This document shows positions 23,005 through 34,400 of a stretch of DNA of 64,000 nucleotides, in pieces. The notes below the pieces were generated by a model. It was not told the DNA's origin and did no database searches. It saw only the letters and a program-made list of their open reading frames with translations. The DNA is from Alopecurus myosuroides (lineage: Eukaryota; Streptophyta; Magnoliopsida; Poales; Poaceae). The translations under genes and the position numbers were made by a program. The first letter of the stretch is position 1. Each line of letters opens with the position of its first letter. The stretch is from the NCBI GenBank assembly GCA_028641055.1, contig CM054057.1, forward strand, positions 575,050,610 to 575,114,609. Reading direction: 5' to 3'.

Positions 23005-23054
23005 TGATACGTCTATAACATATATTTAATTTTTGATTGTTTCATACCGCCTTT
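23005..23054 (+). mobile_element. LTR fragment, left part, split by the CACTA insertion
   Basis: It starts TGATACGTCTATAACAT and runs into AATTTTTGATTGTTTCATAC, the usual opening of a common Triticeae gypsy LTR. The CACTA element is inserted 50 bases in; the LTR continues at 35952. Confidence 0.7.
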
Positions 23055-23069
23055 CACTACTAGGGAAAA

Positions 23070-23405
23070 GCTTACCCGTGACGCACCATTTTGCTTATCC
23101 GTGACGCACCTGGGCGCGTCACGGCTATCACGCCGCGCCTATGGGTTTAGCCGTGACGCACCGAGCTGGTGCGCCGCGCCTATTAATACCCGTGACGCAC
23201 GGGCTAGGTGCGCCGCGGCTACTTCTGGGCGCGTCACGCCTAACTCCACAGGTGCGCCACGGCTATGAATACAGGTGCGTCACGGGTAAGCTAATGCCTC
23301 CACGGCTAAGTTCGCCGGTGCGCCACGGGTATCCACTTTGGCGCGTCATGCCTATCCTCCCAGGTGCGTCACGGGTACTCTTTTTGGTGCGTCACGGCTA
23401 TACTA
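23070..23405. repeat. CACTA left subterminal repeat cluster
   Basis: Some 15 copies, in both orientations, of a motif around CCGTGACGCAC / GCGCGTCACGGCTA, spaced roughly 15-30 bp. In En/Spm elements such arrays bind the TnpA-type protein. Confidence 0.9.
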
Positions 23406-23713
23406 TGCTGTATTTTTTTTAAATACGCAGTACCGTATTTATGCAGGTATATACAGCTCAAATACAAAGGAATATCAGTAGACAAAATGTATCAAAACAG
23501 TTCTTTGACAAACAAGTTATATATCATAGTTGATCATACTGCTTAGAATTCCTAATAGCTACATCAAACAGTTGATTATGAATACAAAGTGTTTATCAGA
23601 GTCAAATAGATACAAGTGACCTACATCACACGGTTAATCATCGGGACCGATTACATCGATTGATGATGCTTCATCATCGGGACAAGTGACCTATCTAGTC
23701 GCCGATAACCTAA

Positions 23714-23974
23714 TCATCTAGCTAGGAACCATAGCATGACGAGCGAGGCGACGGCGACAAGAGCGGCTGCGATGGTCTTCATCCACGTGTTGTTCTTCTT
23801 CTTCTTATTTTGTTCCTCCTCGAGATGGATGAACCACCTAGCTTCCGCCGCCACTCTTGTGTTGTAGGATTTGTAGGCATTCCCTTTGAACTTGTTCACC
23901 TGCTCGAAGCAGTCTTCCCAGTGATCGTAGACTCCTGGAACCCTGCCTCTAAACACCACGTAGCACCTCGGCAT
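23714..23974 (-). CDS. Viroplasmin/RNase H1 N-terminal-like ORF with C-terminal membrane segment
   Basis: 86 residues from ATG 23974; four further codons upstream start with TTG, and TTACAG directly before the ATG could be a splice acceptor. Residues about 2-45 (CYVVFRGRVPGVYDHWEDC, then FKGNAYKSYNTRVAAEARW) match the RNase H1 hybrid-binding / caulimovirus viroplasmin fold, which binds RNA-DNA hybrids or dsRNA. A basic stretch (NKKKKNN) is followed by about 20 hydrophobic residues (TIAAALVAVASLVMLWFLAR) at the very C terminus, like a tail anchor. It lies at the distal end of the second CACTA transcription unit, so it may be its last exon or a separate small gene. Function in the transposon unknown. 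Confidence 0.7.
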   Translation of the reverse strand: MPRCYVVFRGRVPGVYDHWEDCFEQVNKFKGNAYKSYNTRVAAEARWFIHLEEEQNKKKKNNTWMKTIAAALVAVASLVMLWFLAR

Positions 23975-24052
23975 CTGTAATGACAAGAAAGAAAAGCAAA
24001 AACAATAGTTTTAAACATGTCTACAATAAGTAGTAAGTGGAGAAATATAAAA

Positions 24053-25030
24053 GGCCATCTGAGTGTGAACCAACTCTTTTAATCATCGACATTTATACAA
24101 AAGATCGAACGAATATAGGACCGGAATAATATAAAAGCAATATAATCAAGCATTGACATAATTGAGCATCAGTTACGAATGGACGATTCATAACCGTAAC
24201 GATGTGTGCCTCATATTTAGGGTGGACACATACAAGCGGCCGTAGGTGGTGCCGCTACGCCAAGTGGGATGCACAAGATCGTAACTTTGTGAAAATCACA
24301 AGGCGCAACGGACCACCTAGGCCATCTGAGTGTGAACCAACTCTTTTAATCATCGGCATTTACTTATTCAAAAGATCGAACGAACATAGGACCTGAATAA
24401 TATAAAAGCAAGATAATCAAACATTGACATAATTGAGCATCAGTTACAGAATGGACGATTCATAACCGTAACGATGTGTGCCTCATATTTAGAGTGGACG
24501 CATACAAGCGGCCGAAGTGGTGCAGCTGCGCCAAGTGGGATGCACAAGATCCTAACTTTGTGAAAATCTCAAGGCGCAGCTGACCACCTCGGCCATCTGA
24601 GTGTGAACCAACTCTTTTAATCATCGGCATTTACTTATTCAAAAGATCGAACGACCATCACAAGTAGGACCGCAATAATAAAATGCAAGATAATCAAGCA
24701 TTGACATAATTGAGCATCAGTTACAGAATGGACGATTCATAACCGTAACGATGTGTGCCTCATATTTAGGGTGGACACATACAAGCGGCCGTAGGCGGTG
24801 CCGCTGCGCCAAGTGGGATGCACAAGATCCTAACTTTGTGAAAATCACAAGGCGCAACGGACCGCCTAGGCCATCTGAGTGTGAACCAACTCTTTTAATC
24901 ATCGGCATTTACTTATTCAAAAGCTCGAACGACCATCATAAGTAAGACCGCAATAATGAAAAGAAAGATAATTAAGCATTAACATAATAAAGCATCTGTC
25001 ACACGATGGACGATTCATAACCCTAACGAT
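24053..25030. repeat. ~270-bp tandem array in the CACTA, 3.6 copies
   Basis: Units begin GGCCATCTGAGTGTGAACCA at 24053, 24320, 24591 and 24869 (periods 267, 271, 278); the fourth ends near 25030. Each contains the block GATGTGTGCCTCATATTTAG and GTGGGATGCACAAGATC. Three units keep a ~60-codon frame open on one or the other strand, but no start context or domain supports a protein. Confidence 0.93.
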
Positions 25031-25076
25031 TGAGTTCGACTAATTTCGGAAAATGTAGCAAGCCTTACAATAGTTC

Positions 25077-28000
25077 TCACTCCTTCTGACTCATCCTCCC
25101 AGGGATTACAACGGGACAGCCCTCCTGAGTGATGAAGGGCCTGTCGTCACAGGCAGTTGCAAGGTAGGTATCTATGTCGCGGTTCGGCATGTTGAACCGA
25201 CAGTAAAATGTCCCACTCTTGTTCACCACTTCATGAACGATTTTCGTGGCAAAGCACTTCTGGATATCATATCTCTTCTCTAACCTTGTCATCGCCGACC
25301 ATCGACAAGCGGGAGGCCCATTGTTGGACTTGACTAGGCAGGGTAAGGAACTGTTGATCCCGTACATACGCCCGCATATGATGGAGGACATAGTAGGTGT
25401 CTCGGTTACTGCCCGCCGGCTGCTTGACGCACGCGAAAGTCGTCGTGTGGGTGAACACCCGAGCGCCCTGAACGACCTTCTCCCTAGTGATTTTGCCCCC
25501 CTTGCGTGGTAGCCGGTGAGAGCATTATCCAAAACTTTCTTCACGTTGGAGTAGTTTCTTCACCGCACTCCCTGAGTCGAGATACGTGGCATGCGAATGA
25601 CTGATACAAATGCAGATGAGTGTGCATTGTGTATATCTGTGCGGAACAATCCAAACAAAGTGTTGGAAAGGAGCGATGAAAATCTAAAGAAAATCACTTT
25701 CGATTCGGCTAATAATATTGACTTACCCGGCAAAGTAAGGCACGAGGATGTAATCCTTGGTCTAGTTCGCCAGCATGAAGTCCCGGAGATATGTCGACGC
25801 GACTACCTGGTTCCCAACGCCGCACAACACGTCTAGGCGCATGTAGAAGGGGTCCGCTATCGCGATGCCCGGTGTATTATCCCTGATGACTTGCACCGCC
25901 AGACTGAGCGAGTATAGGCGGATCATGGAGTAGTGCAGCGGATTGCTATGGAACATATCGAAGATGTCCGAAAACCGCAGTACTATTCTATCCGCGCCGG
26001 TTGACTCGACGAAGCCCAAGTCCTTTGGCACCATGGCAATGAAAACCGGGTATGATGGATCCTTGGATTCAAGAAGACGCGATTCAAGAAAAAGAATGCT
26101 GTCATGCAAACTCCGCATATCCCCACTTGCGGCCTTGAGCTTGCTCTGGCTAAGCATAGGCTGACCAATCACATGCATCTTCGTATGCTTAGATGTAGGT
26201 GGGCCGTCCTGAACACGGAGCGGCATCTTAGCAGGCTGGCTCGCGGACTTTGCGGCCTTGGATCTAGGTCCTCTTTTCCACGGCTTCGGCGCTTTCGGAA
26301 TGATCTCCTTCTCAATCTCCTCATTAGCCGCCTTACGGATTGTGCTAGGGCTGAAAATAACTCCACCCTTCGCACTTTTCTGAGTCTTGGTGCAGGGGCC
26401 GACATTGGAGGCGTGTCTTCCTGAGAACCGAAGAGACGCTTGCAATTGGATTTATCCGCAGGAGGAGCCTCACCACGAGCCTCCGTGCTATGGCAGGGTT
26501 CTTCTGGAGGAGGAGCAACGTAATCTCCGCCATCAAAGTCATCAGCGATGAAATCCATGGCATCAAGATCAACGTCATTCTCCTGGTCTTGTGCCATCTC
26601 CATGTCACGGGTAGGCGACGGCGCGGCGACGGTCTTGCCATGGCTCCGCTCCGGAGCTTCTAGAGGGGTTGTCTTCGAGGTGGTGCCTCGCGCCGGTAGT
26701 TCTAGAGGCGATGTCCGGGGGTGGCGCCCCTCTTCCCCAGGCGAATCTGGCTCTTCGGCCATTCCATGTTCCAAGGCATGCACTGGAGCAGCGTCAGGGT
26801 ATCGGGGTCATCTTCTTCTTGGTAGGGTTGAATGGGAGGCAACAAGTCGTCGTAGCCCGCCAGCACCCGAAGCACTCGAACTCTATATACGTCTTCGCGC
26901 ATCGGCCTGTTGTGGAACCTGCGGGTTGACGGTTGAACGATCATACCCACAGCAACATCCTTCAACACGCCATCCACTGTGTGTAAGAGAGTGCATGGAA
27001 CGTCGTCGTTCTGCGGAAAACATGCAGGGCGTCAGAGAGGCCAGTCTAAGGCAAAGGAAGATCGACGCTCCAACGCTTAACTATTTACCTGGCTGGCGAG
27101 GGCGTCGAGCTCCTCTAGTGGCGAGGGGCCAACGACGACGGCGGGCGTGCTACTGTTCAATGGCGAGGGAGAACGGCGGCGGGCGTGGAACCGATGGCCA
27201 GGCGGCGGTTGTTCGTTGGTGCACGCTCTTCATTCGGCGGAGGACCGCCCACTGTGGGCGTGCAACGGATGGTCAGGGGGTAGAGGCGGGCGGAGTCACT
27301 ATCGGCGCCGTGGTGTAGGCGGGCGGAGTCACAAGTGGGTCCGCCATCGTGGCATTGGCCGGCGAGACTCTGGACAAGTCTCTTGAGTTGCTGCCCTGCA
27401 CGCTAGGCACGGGCACGGCCCCACTCGACCTCCTTCATTCCATCGAGTAACCACATCGTAGATGGTAGGCAAAACGCTGCCCATTTGTTCTGCCAAAGCT
27501 GTTTTGACAATATTAGGAATATCGGCAACTTTGGCCTTGAGGTCTGCAATCTCGCGATCGCGGGCTTCGTCACGTTGGATATCTTCGATGCTCCTCTTTC
27601 TATTCCTCTCGCCTCCTGGGCTCCTTGAAGTACTCTCTGAGCTTCGTCGTCGTGCCCAGGCCACAAACTCGGCCACCTGACGGCCTTTTGTGCTTTTCCT
27701 TCCCCTGCGTCACGTTCACCGCCCTATTTAAAGTGTCGTCCCGGGCCGTGCAGCCTCGGCATGGATTACGAGGTTCCACCACTTTCGATTTCTAAGTTCT
27801 GCACAATTAGCGTGAACCGTTTAGAATTCCACCAGTACACTATGATGCAATCGACTTGATCGTCGAGAGAAACTAACTAGGGTGGTGTATTTACTTACCA
27901 AGTTGTCATACAACGTCTTCACCTTCTCATCATCGGTAGTATACTCATTAGCTACCGGGTCATATGTAAACCGGGCCCTGATGAAGTTTTTCGTCTGCGG

Positions 28001-28854
28001 CGAGTACTTTGCGAGAGGGTCAGGGATGCCCTGTTCTGCACGTTTGGCGTCCCCTTCTCCAATTGGGAATCGCCGCTCTGTAACCGCCGCATGCCAGTTT
28101 GTGGGTACCAATGTTCAACTTCCGCATCCTCTGCCCCCAACCAGAGTTAGCCTTGGCGACTTCGCTCTCGCAAATTAGCTTGAAGTCCCGGAGTTCAGCT
28201 TCGGTGATTCTCGGCTCACTCGCTAAAACATCTGCAAGCTATTTTTGGGGTCCAAGACCTTAACCTTCACCCGGTGTTTCCAGTTGGCCAAGGCGGTGTT
28301 CATCTTACCAATGGCGGAATGGTTGACCTTATTCCCCTCCAGATTGTCGTTATTGTACTTAAACGGCTCGTCTGGCGGATGCGGGTACAAGTATCGTCCG
28401 TGCAACTTTCTAAAGAGAATAACCCGATAATGGGCATTCTCTTTTTTTTTCCTTAGATCATTGGTTAAGATCCTGACAGTGTCCCGGACAATGCAACCAA
28501 TCTGGTTGCCGAATCCTTTGACCACCTTCTCGGGGCGCGATTGGATACCCAGAGCTATCAATTTCCGTGATCTCTCACGGTAGGTGCGGAGAGTGTTACA
28601 TTTCCGTTTTCTCGTTGCCGTCCTCTTCTTGGCTTTGCTACCACCATCTGTCTGACCGTCGGCATCAGTGGTGTCATTTCCGCCGGCGGCGCCACTAGTG
28701 GTATCACCGGCGCCACTAGTCTTGGCGTCATCCTCCTCGCCACCGCTAGTGTCTGTGTCAGCCCCGGCATCCGCTGTGGGGTCGTATTGCTCATCTTCTT
28801 CGTCGGTGATTTGCCAGAACGGCTAGAACCGCCGGCCTCGTCGTCGTGTGCCAT
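25077..28854 (-). pseudogene. Second CACTA gene: transposase_24-like, DUF8039-like and Ulp1-like parts, disrupted
   Basis: The start is ATG 28854 (MAHDDEAGGSSRSGKSP). A frameshift near 28807 leads into an acidic/basic region, then 28223-28561 (KVVKGFGNQIGCIVRDTVRI, KLHGRYLYPHPPDEPF) and 27821-28200 (ITEAELRDFKLICESEVAK, NFIRARFTYD). This layout fits the plant En/Spm accessory transposase family. 27329-27676 is a coiled-coil-like piece (DEARDREIADLKAKVADI). 26702-26977 has DVAVGMIVQPSTRRFHNRPM, like a domain of grass CACTA proteins that I believe is DUF8039. 25267-25640 resembles a Ulp1/C48 protease core (ATYLDSGSAVKK, CVKQPAGSNRDTYYV), but the usual catalytic Cys and His positions are altered. 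Introns and several 1-nt shifts interrupt the frame. Confidence 0.7.
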
Positions 28855-28987
28855 GTTCTGAAGGGGGAAATTTATGGTTAATCTAAAGGAAACAAAATCG
28901 ACATACTACTCAATCACGGGGAAACGGCTAAGTCCTAAATTCACGGGAAAATTTCGGCATGACCTTTGCTAATTTTCTAACACTAGA

Positions 28988-29042
28988 GTTGCCCATTCTC
29001 GCCGAAACGGAAATTATAATCATTTCGGCGAAAATGGGCAAC
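28988..29042. repeat. Hairpin, 20-bp arms
   Basis: The left arm 28988-29007 starts GTTGCCCATT; the right arm 29023-29042 is its reverse complement with one mismatch; the loop is 15 bases. It lies about 130 bp upstream of ATG 28854. Confidence 0.9.
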
Positions 29043-30584
29043 TCATTGAATTCCCTGCAAAGTTTTAAACGGCTCGCCGGACAGATTCTTTAGGCCAACA
29101 CCAGCATAATTTTATTATCTGCAAATTTTATCCAACACCAGTACCAGCACCAGGCCTACAACACCAGCACCAGTCCTACAACACCAGCACCAGTCCTAGA
29201 AGATCATTTTTTATCCATCAAAACTATATTACCAGTACCAACACCAGTACCTGCCAAACAAACATAGCCTAGCAGCAGCAATTTCATGAACAACATGGAA
29301 ACAACTTAGCAGCAACAACAACCAATATGATCTGTAAGTAGACACTTCTATATAGATTGGATATGATAAGTAACATCAGTAGCAAATTCTCAGGAACAAG
29401 CAGCAAACAAAAGCAGCAGCATTTTTCAACAAGCAACATCATTTTTGAACTAGTGAAGGAGCAGGGCTGAGGAGCAAGTAGACCACAAGCACAAACCATC
29501 CATCACCAACAAGCCCCAGGTTGTTAACTACACACCATCTAGCTAGAAATTTCTAGATTATGCACAGAGAGCAGGCTGGGGGTATTTTCCTCAGATAGGA
29601 ATAGAAGTGTTATGCTAAAGTTCATCACTGGGAATTAAAAATGATCAAATCTAGCATTTGTTCTTATTTAAACTTGGGCCTCAGGCTTTGCATCACTGGC
29701 CAGAGGCTTAATCAAGATGGAAGCAATTGTTCTTATCAGATGAACACCAACAAGAGGAAATGGATAGTAAGTTAACAAGCCATTTAGCACATGATTGTTA
29801 AGTCAAGATACCACTGCTGAAAAAATAGAGATGCCAGAAATGAATTTCACAGGCATAATTCAAGAGAAATGGTAGAGCCTCTCCTAATCACAAGAGTACG
29901 ACTAACTATAGCAGCATGCAAAACTAACTACAGAGTTTTTTAGGAAAACTATTGCAACTTGTCACTAACACTAGCCTTGTCGTTGGGACCTGAATGTTTT
30001 TAAAGTTTCAAGAACATCATAAGATCTTGTGTTACCATAAGATTATTACTCCATATTGAGTGTGTAAGAGTTTGTCTTACACACTCCCTATCTATATTTG
30101 TATATAATTAGAGAAATTTCTCCATCCAATACTGAACTGATAGTGTGTAAGACTGAATATCCCTAAAAACGTATCAAAAATAACAATAGATGCTGATTCT
30201 CTCATCAACTTGATTTCTGAGTTTGACTTGATCCACCAAAGTTTATTAATGTACTGGCCTACTGGGTAAGATCTTCTACCTTATCATTGAGTGATGCCCG
30301 GAGGAAGGCATCAAAGTTTATTAATGTTCTGGCCTAAGTGGAAATGCTTTATCTGCCTTGAAGAAATCCACCAACAAGAGGAAATGGATAGTAAGTTAAC
30401 AAGCACATCTAGCACATGATTGCTGGGCACTAGGTTCTAGGATTTGCACCCTAAGTGACTCTTTAAAGAACACATCAAGAACAATGAAGGAATCGGAGTT
30501 CCTACAAGCCATCTAGGGGCGGGATCGAGGAGAAGGGGAGGGAGAGGACTAGGGGGCGGCGCACCTTTGTTCGTCGGGCTTCGA

Positions 30585-30738
30585 GGTCGATGGAGACGGG
30601 ACGTCGACGACGACGGCGCAGTCCTTGCTACAAAGGTCGATGGAGTAAAGCTCCTGGACCTGGTCGATGGAGACGGGACGTCGACGACGACGGCGCAGTC
30701 GATGCTACAGAGGTCGACGGCGCAGTACGGCTCCTGGA
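30585..30738. repeat. 77-bp tandem duplication
   Basis: GGTCGATGGAGACGGGACG begins at 30585 and again at 30662. GC-rich, within the presumed 5' region of the second CACTA gene. Confidence 0.85.
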
Positions 30739-31017
30739 CCTGGTCCTGCGCCTGCTCCTCCTCCTCCTAGGTCGATGCAGAGGCGAGGTCACGGTGGTGG
30801 TGGGCGGCGACTAGAGGGAGAGCAGAGGCTATGTCTAGGGCTTGGGGTGGTGGTGGGTGGCGGCGAGAGGGAGGGCAGAGGCTAGGGTGGTGCTTGGGGT
30901 GGTGTTGGTCGGAAGCAAGGAGGCAAGACGCGCGGTGGTTCAGACCGAGATCGATCGCGAGATGTGGATGTGGAAGAGGAAGAGAAGAGAGGGGCACGGG
31001 TCAGTCAATAGGCGGAA

Positions 31018-31180
31018 GGATAGCCGTGACGCACATCAGTAAGATGCGCCACGCATCTCTTACGCGTGACGCGCCAACTAAATGCGCGTCGCGCATAGTG
31101 TACCCGTGACGAGCGTAGAGGAGGCGCGTCGCGCATTACTTAGCCGTGACGCACGGATGAGAGGTGCGTCGCGTCTATTT
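31018..31180. repeat. Internal cluster of CACTA subterminal-type repeats
   Basis: At least eight GCCGTGACGCAC / GCGCGTCGCGCA motifs in both orientations, of the same family as the terminal clusters, lie 8 kb from the left end and 4.8 kb from the right end, between the 3' end of TNP2 and the second gene. No CACTA terminus is visible next to it. Confidence 0.88.
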
Positions 31181-31204
31181 CTGTTTTCTATTAAAAAAGT
31201 ATGC

Positions 31205-31300
31205 GCGCTGGTCTATAGCAGAACCAGCTGCTTAGTCCAGTGGCTTACACCTTTGCCACTGCTCCATTGCCCCAAGTTCGAGTCCCACCCCCCATTTTTT
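31205..31300 (+). ncRNA. tRNA-like Pol III module (A box, B box, T-run)
   Basis: TAGTCCAGTGG at 31233-31243 fits an A box, and AGTTCGAGTCCC at 31275-31286 fits a B box. A TTTTTT terminator follows at 31295-31300. The spacing is close to that of tRNA genes. A full cloverleaf is not evident, so a tRNA-derived SINE head or decayed tRNA is more likely than a working tRNA gene. Confidence 0.45.
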
Positions 31301-31473
31301 CAAAAAATGATTTTTTCCTTAGGAAAAAAATCAATATAAGCTCAAAATAAATTCAAATAAATCAATCCAAAATCCAGAAAGATCAATTTAAACATTAAGT
31401 GTATATATATTACATCGCCATCACTTCCTCGAATGCATGCAAACACACGACACATATATCGTTGTTCTTAGAG

Positions 31474-34400
31474 TTAGCGTTTTACAATTTTCTTTCCCTT
31501 TTTTGTCGCGGTTGAGTAATTCAGTCCCGGAACACCGTGACTTCTTCGGTGGAATGGGCGACCTGTAGGTAGCGTTGTCCTGCTTCTTCTTGTTGTGTAT
31601 TTCGTTCCATCGTCATTGTCATCTTCCATTTTCGGGTCGCCGTACTGGTCAAAGTCTTGCTCGTTGGCTACTCCATCCATTCCGATGATGTTTCTTTTGC
31701 CTCTCCGCACGACAACACGGCTAGGCCTTGTCGGGTCAGTAATGAAGAAGCATTGGTCCACTTTGTTAGCCAAGACCCATGGCTCATTTTTTGCGGTGAC
31801 ATTCGTGCCGGATTTGGCTTCAGGTATCACCATGGTGGTGAAATATTGTCCTTCTTTCCTGACGCTCTTTGCCCATGTGACACGGAACATTGGCACCTTC
31901 TCTCCGCAGTAGTCGAGTTCCCATATCTCGTCGATCCTACCATAGTATCTTTCTTTGACGTCACCTGTTAATGATTCCATCGTTACCCCCGAGTTCTGGT
32001 ATTCGCAGTTCCGGTCCTTATTTGCCGTGTAGAATGTGTAACCATTGATATCGTATGCCTGATATGTCATGAGGTTATGTGCGGGGCCTTGTGACAATGT
32101 GAGTACGAGTTTTTCTTCTTCAGAATAAGGCGTCTCCGGTTGATCGGTCATAATCTTCTCCCTGAACCACTGTGTGAAATGGATGTTGTGCTCTCTGATT
32201 ATTTCTGCTTCGGTCCTATGTTGTCCCCGGTCACTGTAATACTTCGCGATTAGCAATTTGTGCTTTTCCAACCAAGGATCGACCACTGTTAGATGTTGTA
32301 GCGCGACTAGGTTTGCTCTGTCAAAGTCGTTGCGTCGGCCCTGGAAGTCGACATTCATTTCGCGCTGGCCCTCGCGGTGTCCCCATCCACCGAGCCTGCC
32401 AAAGTGCCTGTTTACGGGCAGACCAGGGTTCTCATCTTTGTCTAGAAAATTCGTGCAGAAAGAGATGCACTCCTCTGTCAGAAAGCCCTTGGCAATGCTT
32501 GCGTCTGGACGGGCCCTGTTGCGGACGTATCCTTTGATGGAACCATTCATCCTTTCGAACGCCATCATGGAGTGTAAAAACGGCGGCCCGAGCTGGATGA
32601 TATCATCCACGACATGGACAAGGAGATGCACCATAATGTCGAAGAATGCTGGCGGGAAGTATATCTCAAGCTCGCATAGTATCACCACGATCTCTTCCTG
32701 TAGCCTTGCGAGTTTCTTCACGCCAATCGACTTTCGAGAGATGACGTCAAAAAAGTTGCAGAGTCCAAACAGCGTTTCGCGGACGTGCTCGTCCATTATC
32801 CCTCGAATTGCAACTGGAAGTATCTGCGTCATCATCACGTGACAGTCGTGAGACTTCATTCCGCTGAACTTCTGCTTTGGTACGTCTAGGTATCTGCTTA
32901 TCTTCCCCGCATAACCGTAAGGAAATTTGACTCCAAGGAGGCACTTGAAGAATTGGTCGATCTCCTTCTCGCATAGCGTGAAGCACGAAGGGGGACAGTA
33001 ATATTCCGTCTTCTTGGCCTTTTTGCCCTTGCGGCGACCTTCCGTCCCATCTAACACATCGTCATCGTCATCGTCATCATCATCCGGTTTTCCTCCGTGG
33101 AGCTCGCCCCTGATATTCAAAAATCTCAAGTCGTTCCTTGCTTTCGGCCCATCTTTGGTCCTCTCCGGCATGTTGAGCAGGGTGCCAAGCAGACTCTCGC
33201 ACACGTTTTTCGTGATATGCATGAGGTCAAGGTAGTGGGTGGCGGGAGAATCTTCCAGTACCTCAGGTCCCAGAGAACAGACCTTGTTTTCCATACACCC
33301 TCCAACGGCGCCGGCGCCTTTCGCTTCTTTCCCGGCGCAGGGCACTCTTTCCAGTTCTTCAACAGCTCGTCGATTTCCTCGCCGCTCCTTTGACGTGGGG
33401 CTCTTCGCATCTCAACTTCATTGTTGAACAGATCTTTGCGTTTTCTCCACGGGTCATCCTTGCGAAGCCACCTTCGATGCCCCAAGAACACGGTTTTCGA
33501 TGACCCGGGGTTTCTCTCTAGCTGGAGATACGTAGTGTCATCCATGCACCTAACGCATGCACAGAATCCGTGCGCCACCTGCCCCGCGACATATCCGTAA
33601 CCGAGGTAGTCATGCACCGTCGTGATGAGCGCGGCTCTCAATGGGAAAAACGTTTCTCCATAGGCGTCCCACGTATTGGCTGGCTCGTCCCATAACGTGG
33701 CTAGCTCCTCTTCCAACAACTGGACATACAGATTGATGTAGTTACCTGGTTGTTTCGGCCCTTGAATAAGCATACTCATCTGTATGTACTTCCTCTTCAA
33801 GCACAACCAGGGGGGTAGGTTGTATATACATACAAACACGGGCCAGGTGCTATGGGTGCTGCTCTGGTTGCCAAAAGGATTTAATCCATCCGTACTCATG
33901 CACAACCTGATGTTCCTTGGATCGTCGCCGAATTCGGGGTATTCGATGTCTAGCGCCTTCCACTGGCTAGCATCTGAGGGGTGTGTCAGCATCGTGTCAT
34001 CATTCTCCGGATCGGTTCCATCATGCTCTTCTGGCTTCTTCCTTTCCGCGTGCCATCGCATGAGCTTCGCCTGTGTGGGGTCTGCGAAATACCGCTGCAG
34101 ACGGGAAGTTATCGGAAAGTACCACACCACTTTTCGAGGAGAGGCCTTCTTCCCTGTCTTGTATCGAGTTGCGTCGCACACCGGGCATATGGTTCTCTCC
34201 GCGTCCGCGCCCGATAGATGATGCAGTCATTAATGCAAGCATGGTATTTCACGTGAGGTAAATCCAGAGGGCACACGACTTTTTTCGCCTCCTCGATGCT
34301 CGTTGGAAACTTGTTCCCCGTGGGAAGACGGTCGTGCCAGAATGCCATGTTCTCATCGTAGCTCGCATCGGTCCATCGGTGTTTTGTCTTCATCTCGAGG

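Larger units (their letters stand above)
28870..31010. other. CACTA spacer between its two transcription units
   Basis: No convincing coding sequence. It contains a (ACCAGC)-like imperfect short repeat at about 29095-29200, a 20-bp-arm hairpin (28988-29042), AT-rich filler from 29200 to 30480, and a GC-rich block from 30520 to 30900 likely to be promoter/5' UTR of the minus-strand second gene. Its open frames look like composition artefacts. Confidence 0.5.

Noticed and set aside
23055..23405. CRISPR-like array of regularly spaced short repeats
   Set aside because: Plant genome context; repeats occur in both orientations with variable spacing next to a CACTA terminus, as expected for subterminal repeats.
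26548..27318. 256-residue plus-strand ORF in the CACTA
   Set aside because: Antisense to the second transposon gene; Arg/Gly-rich composition, no domain.
31205..31300. Functional tRNA gene
   Set aside because: Boxes fit, but no complete acceptor, D and anticodon stems could be drawn by eye.
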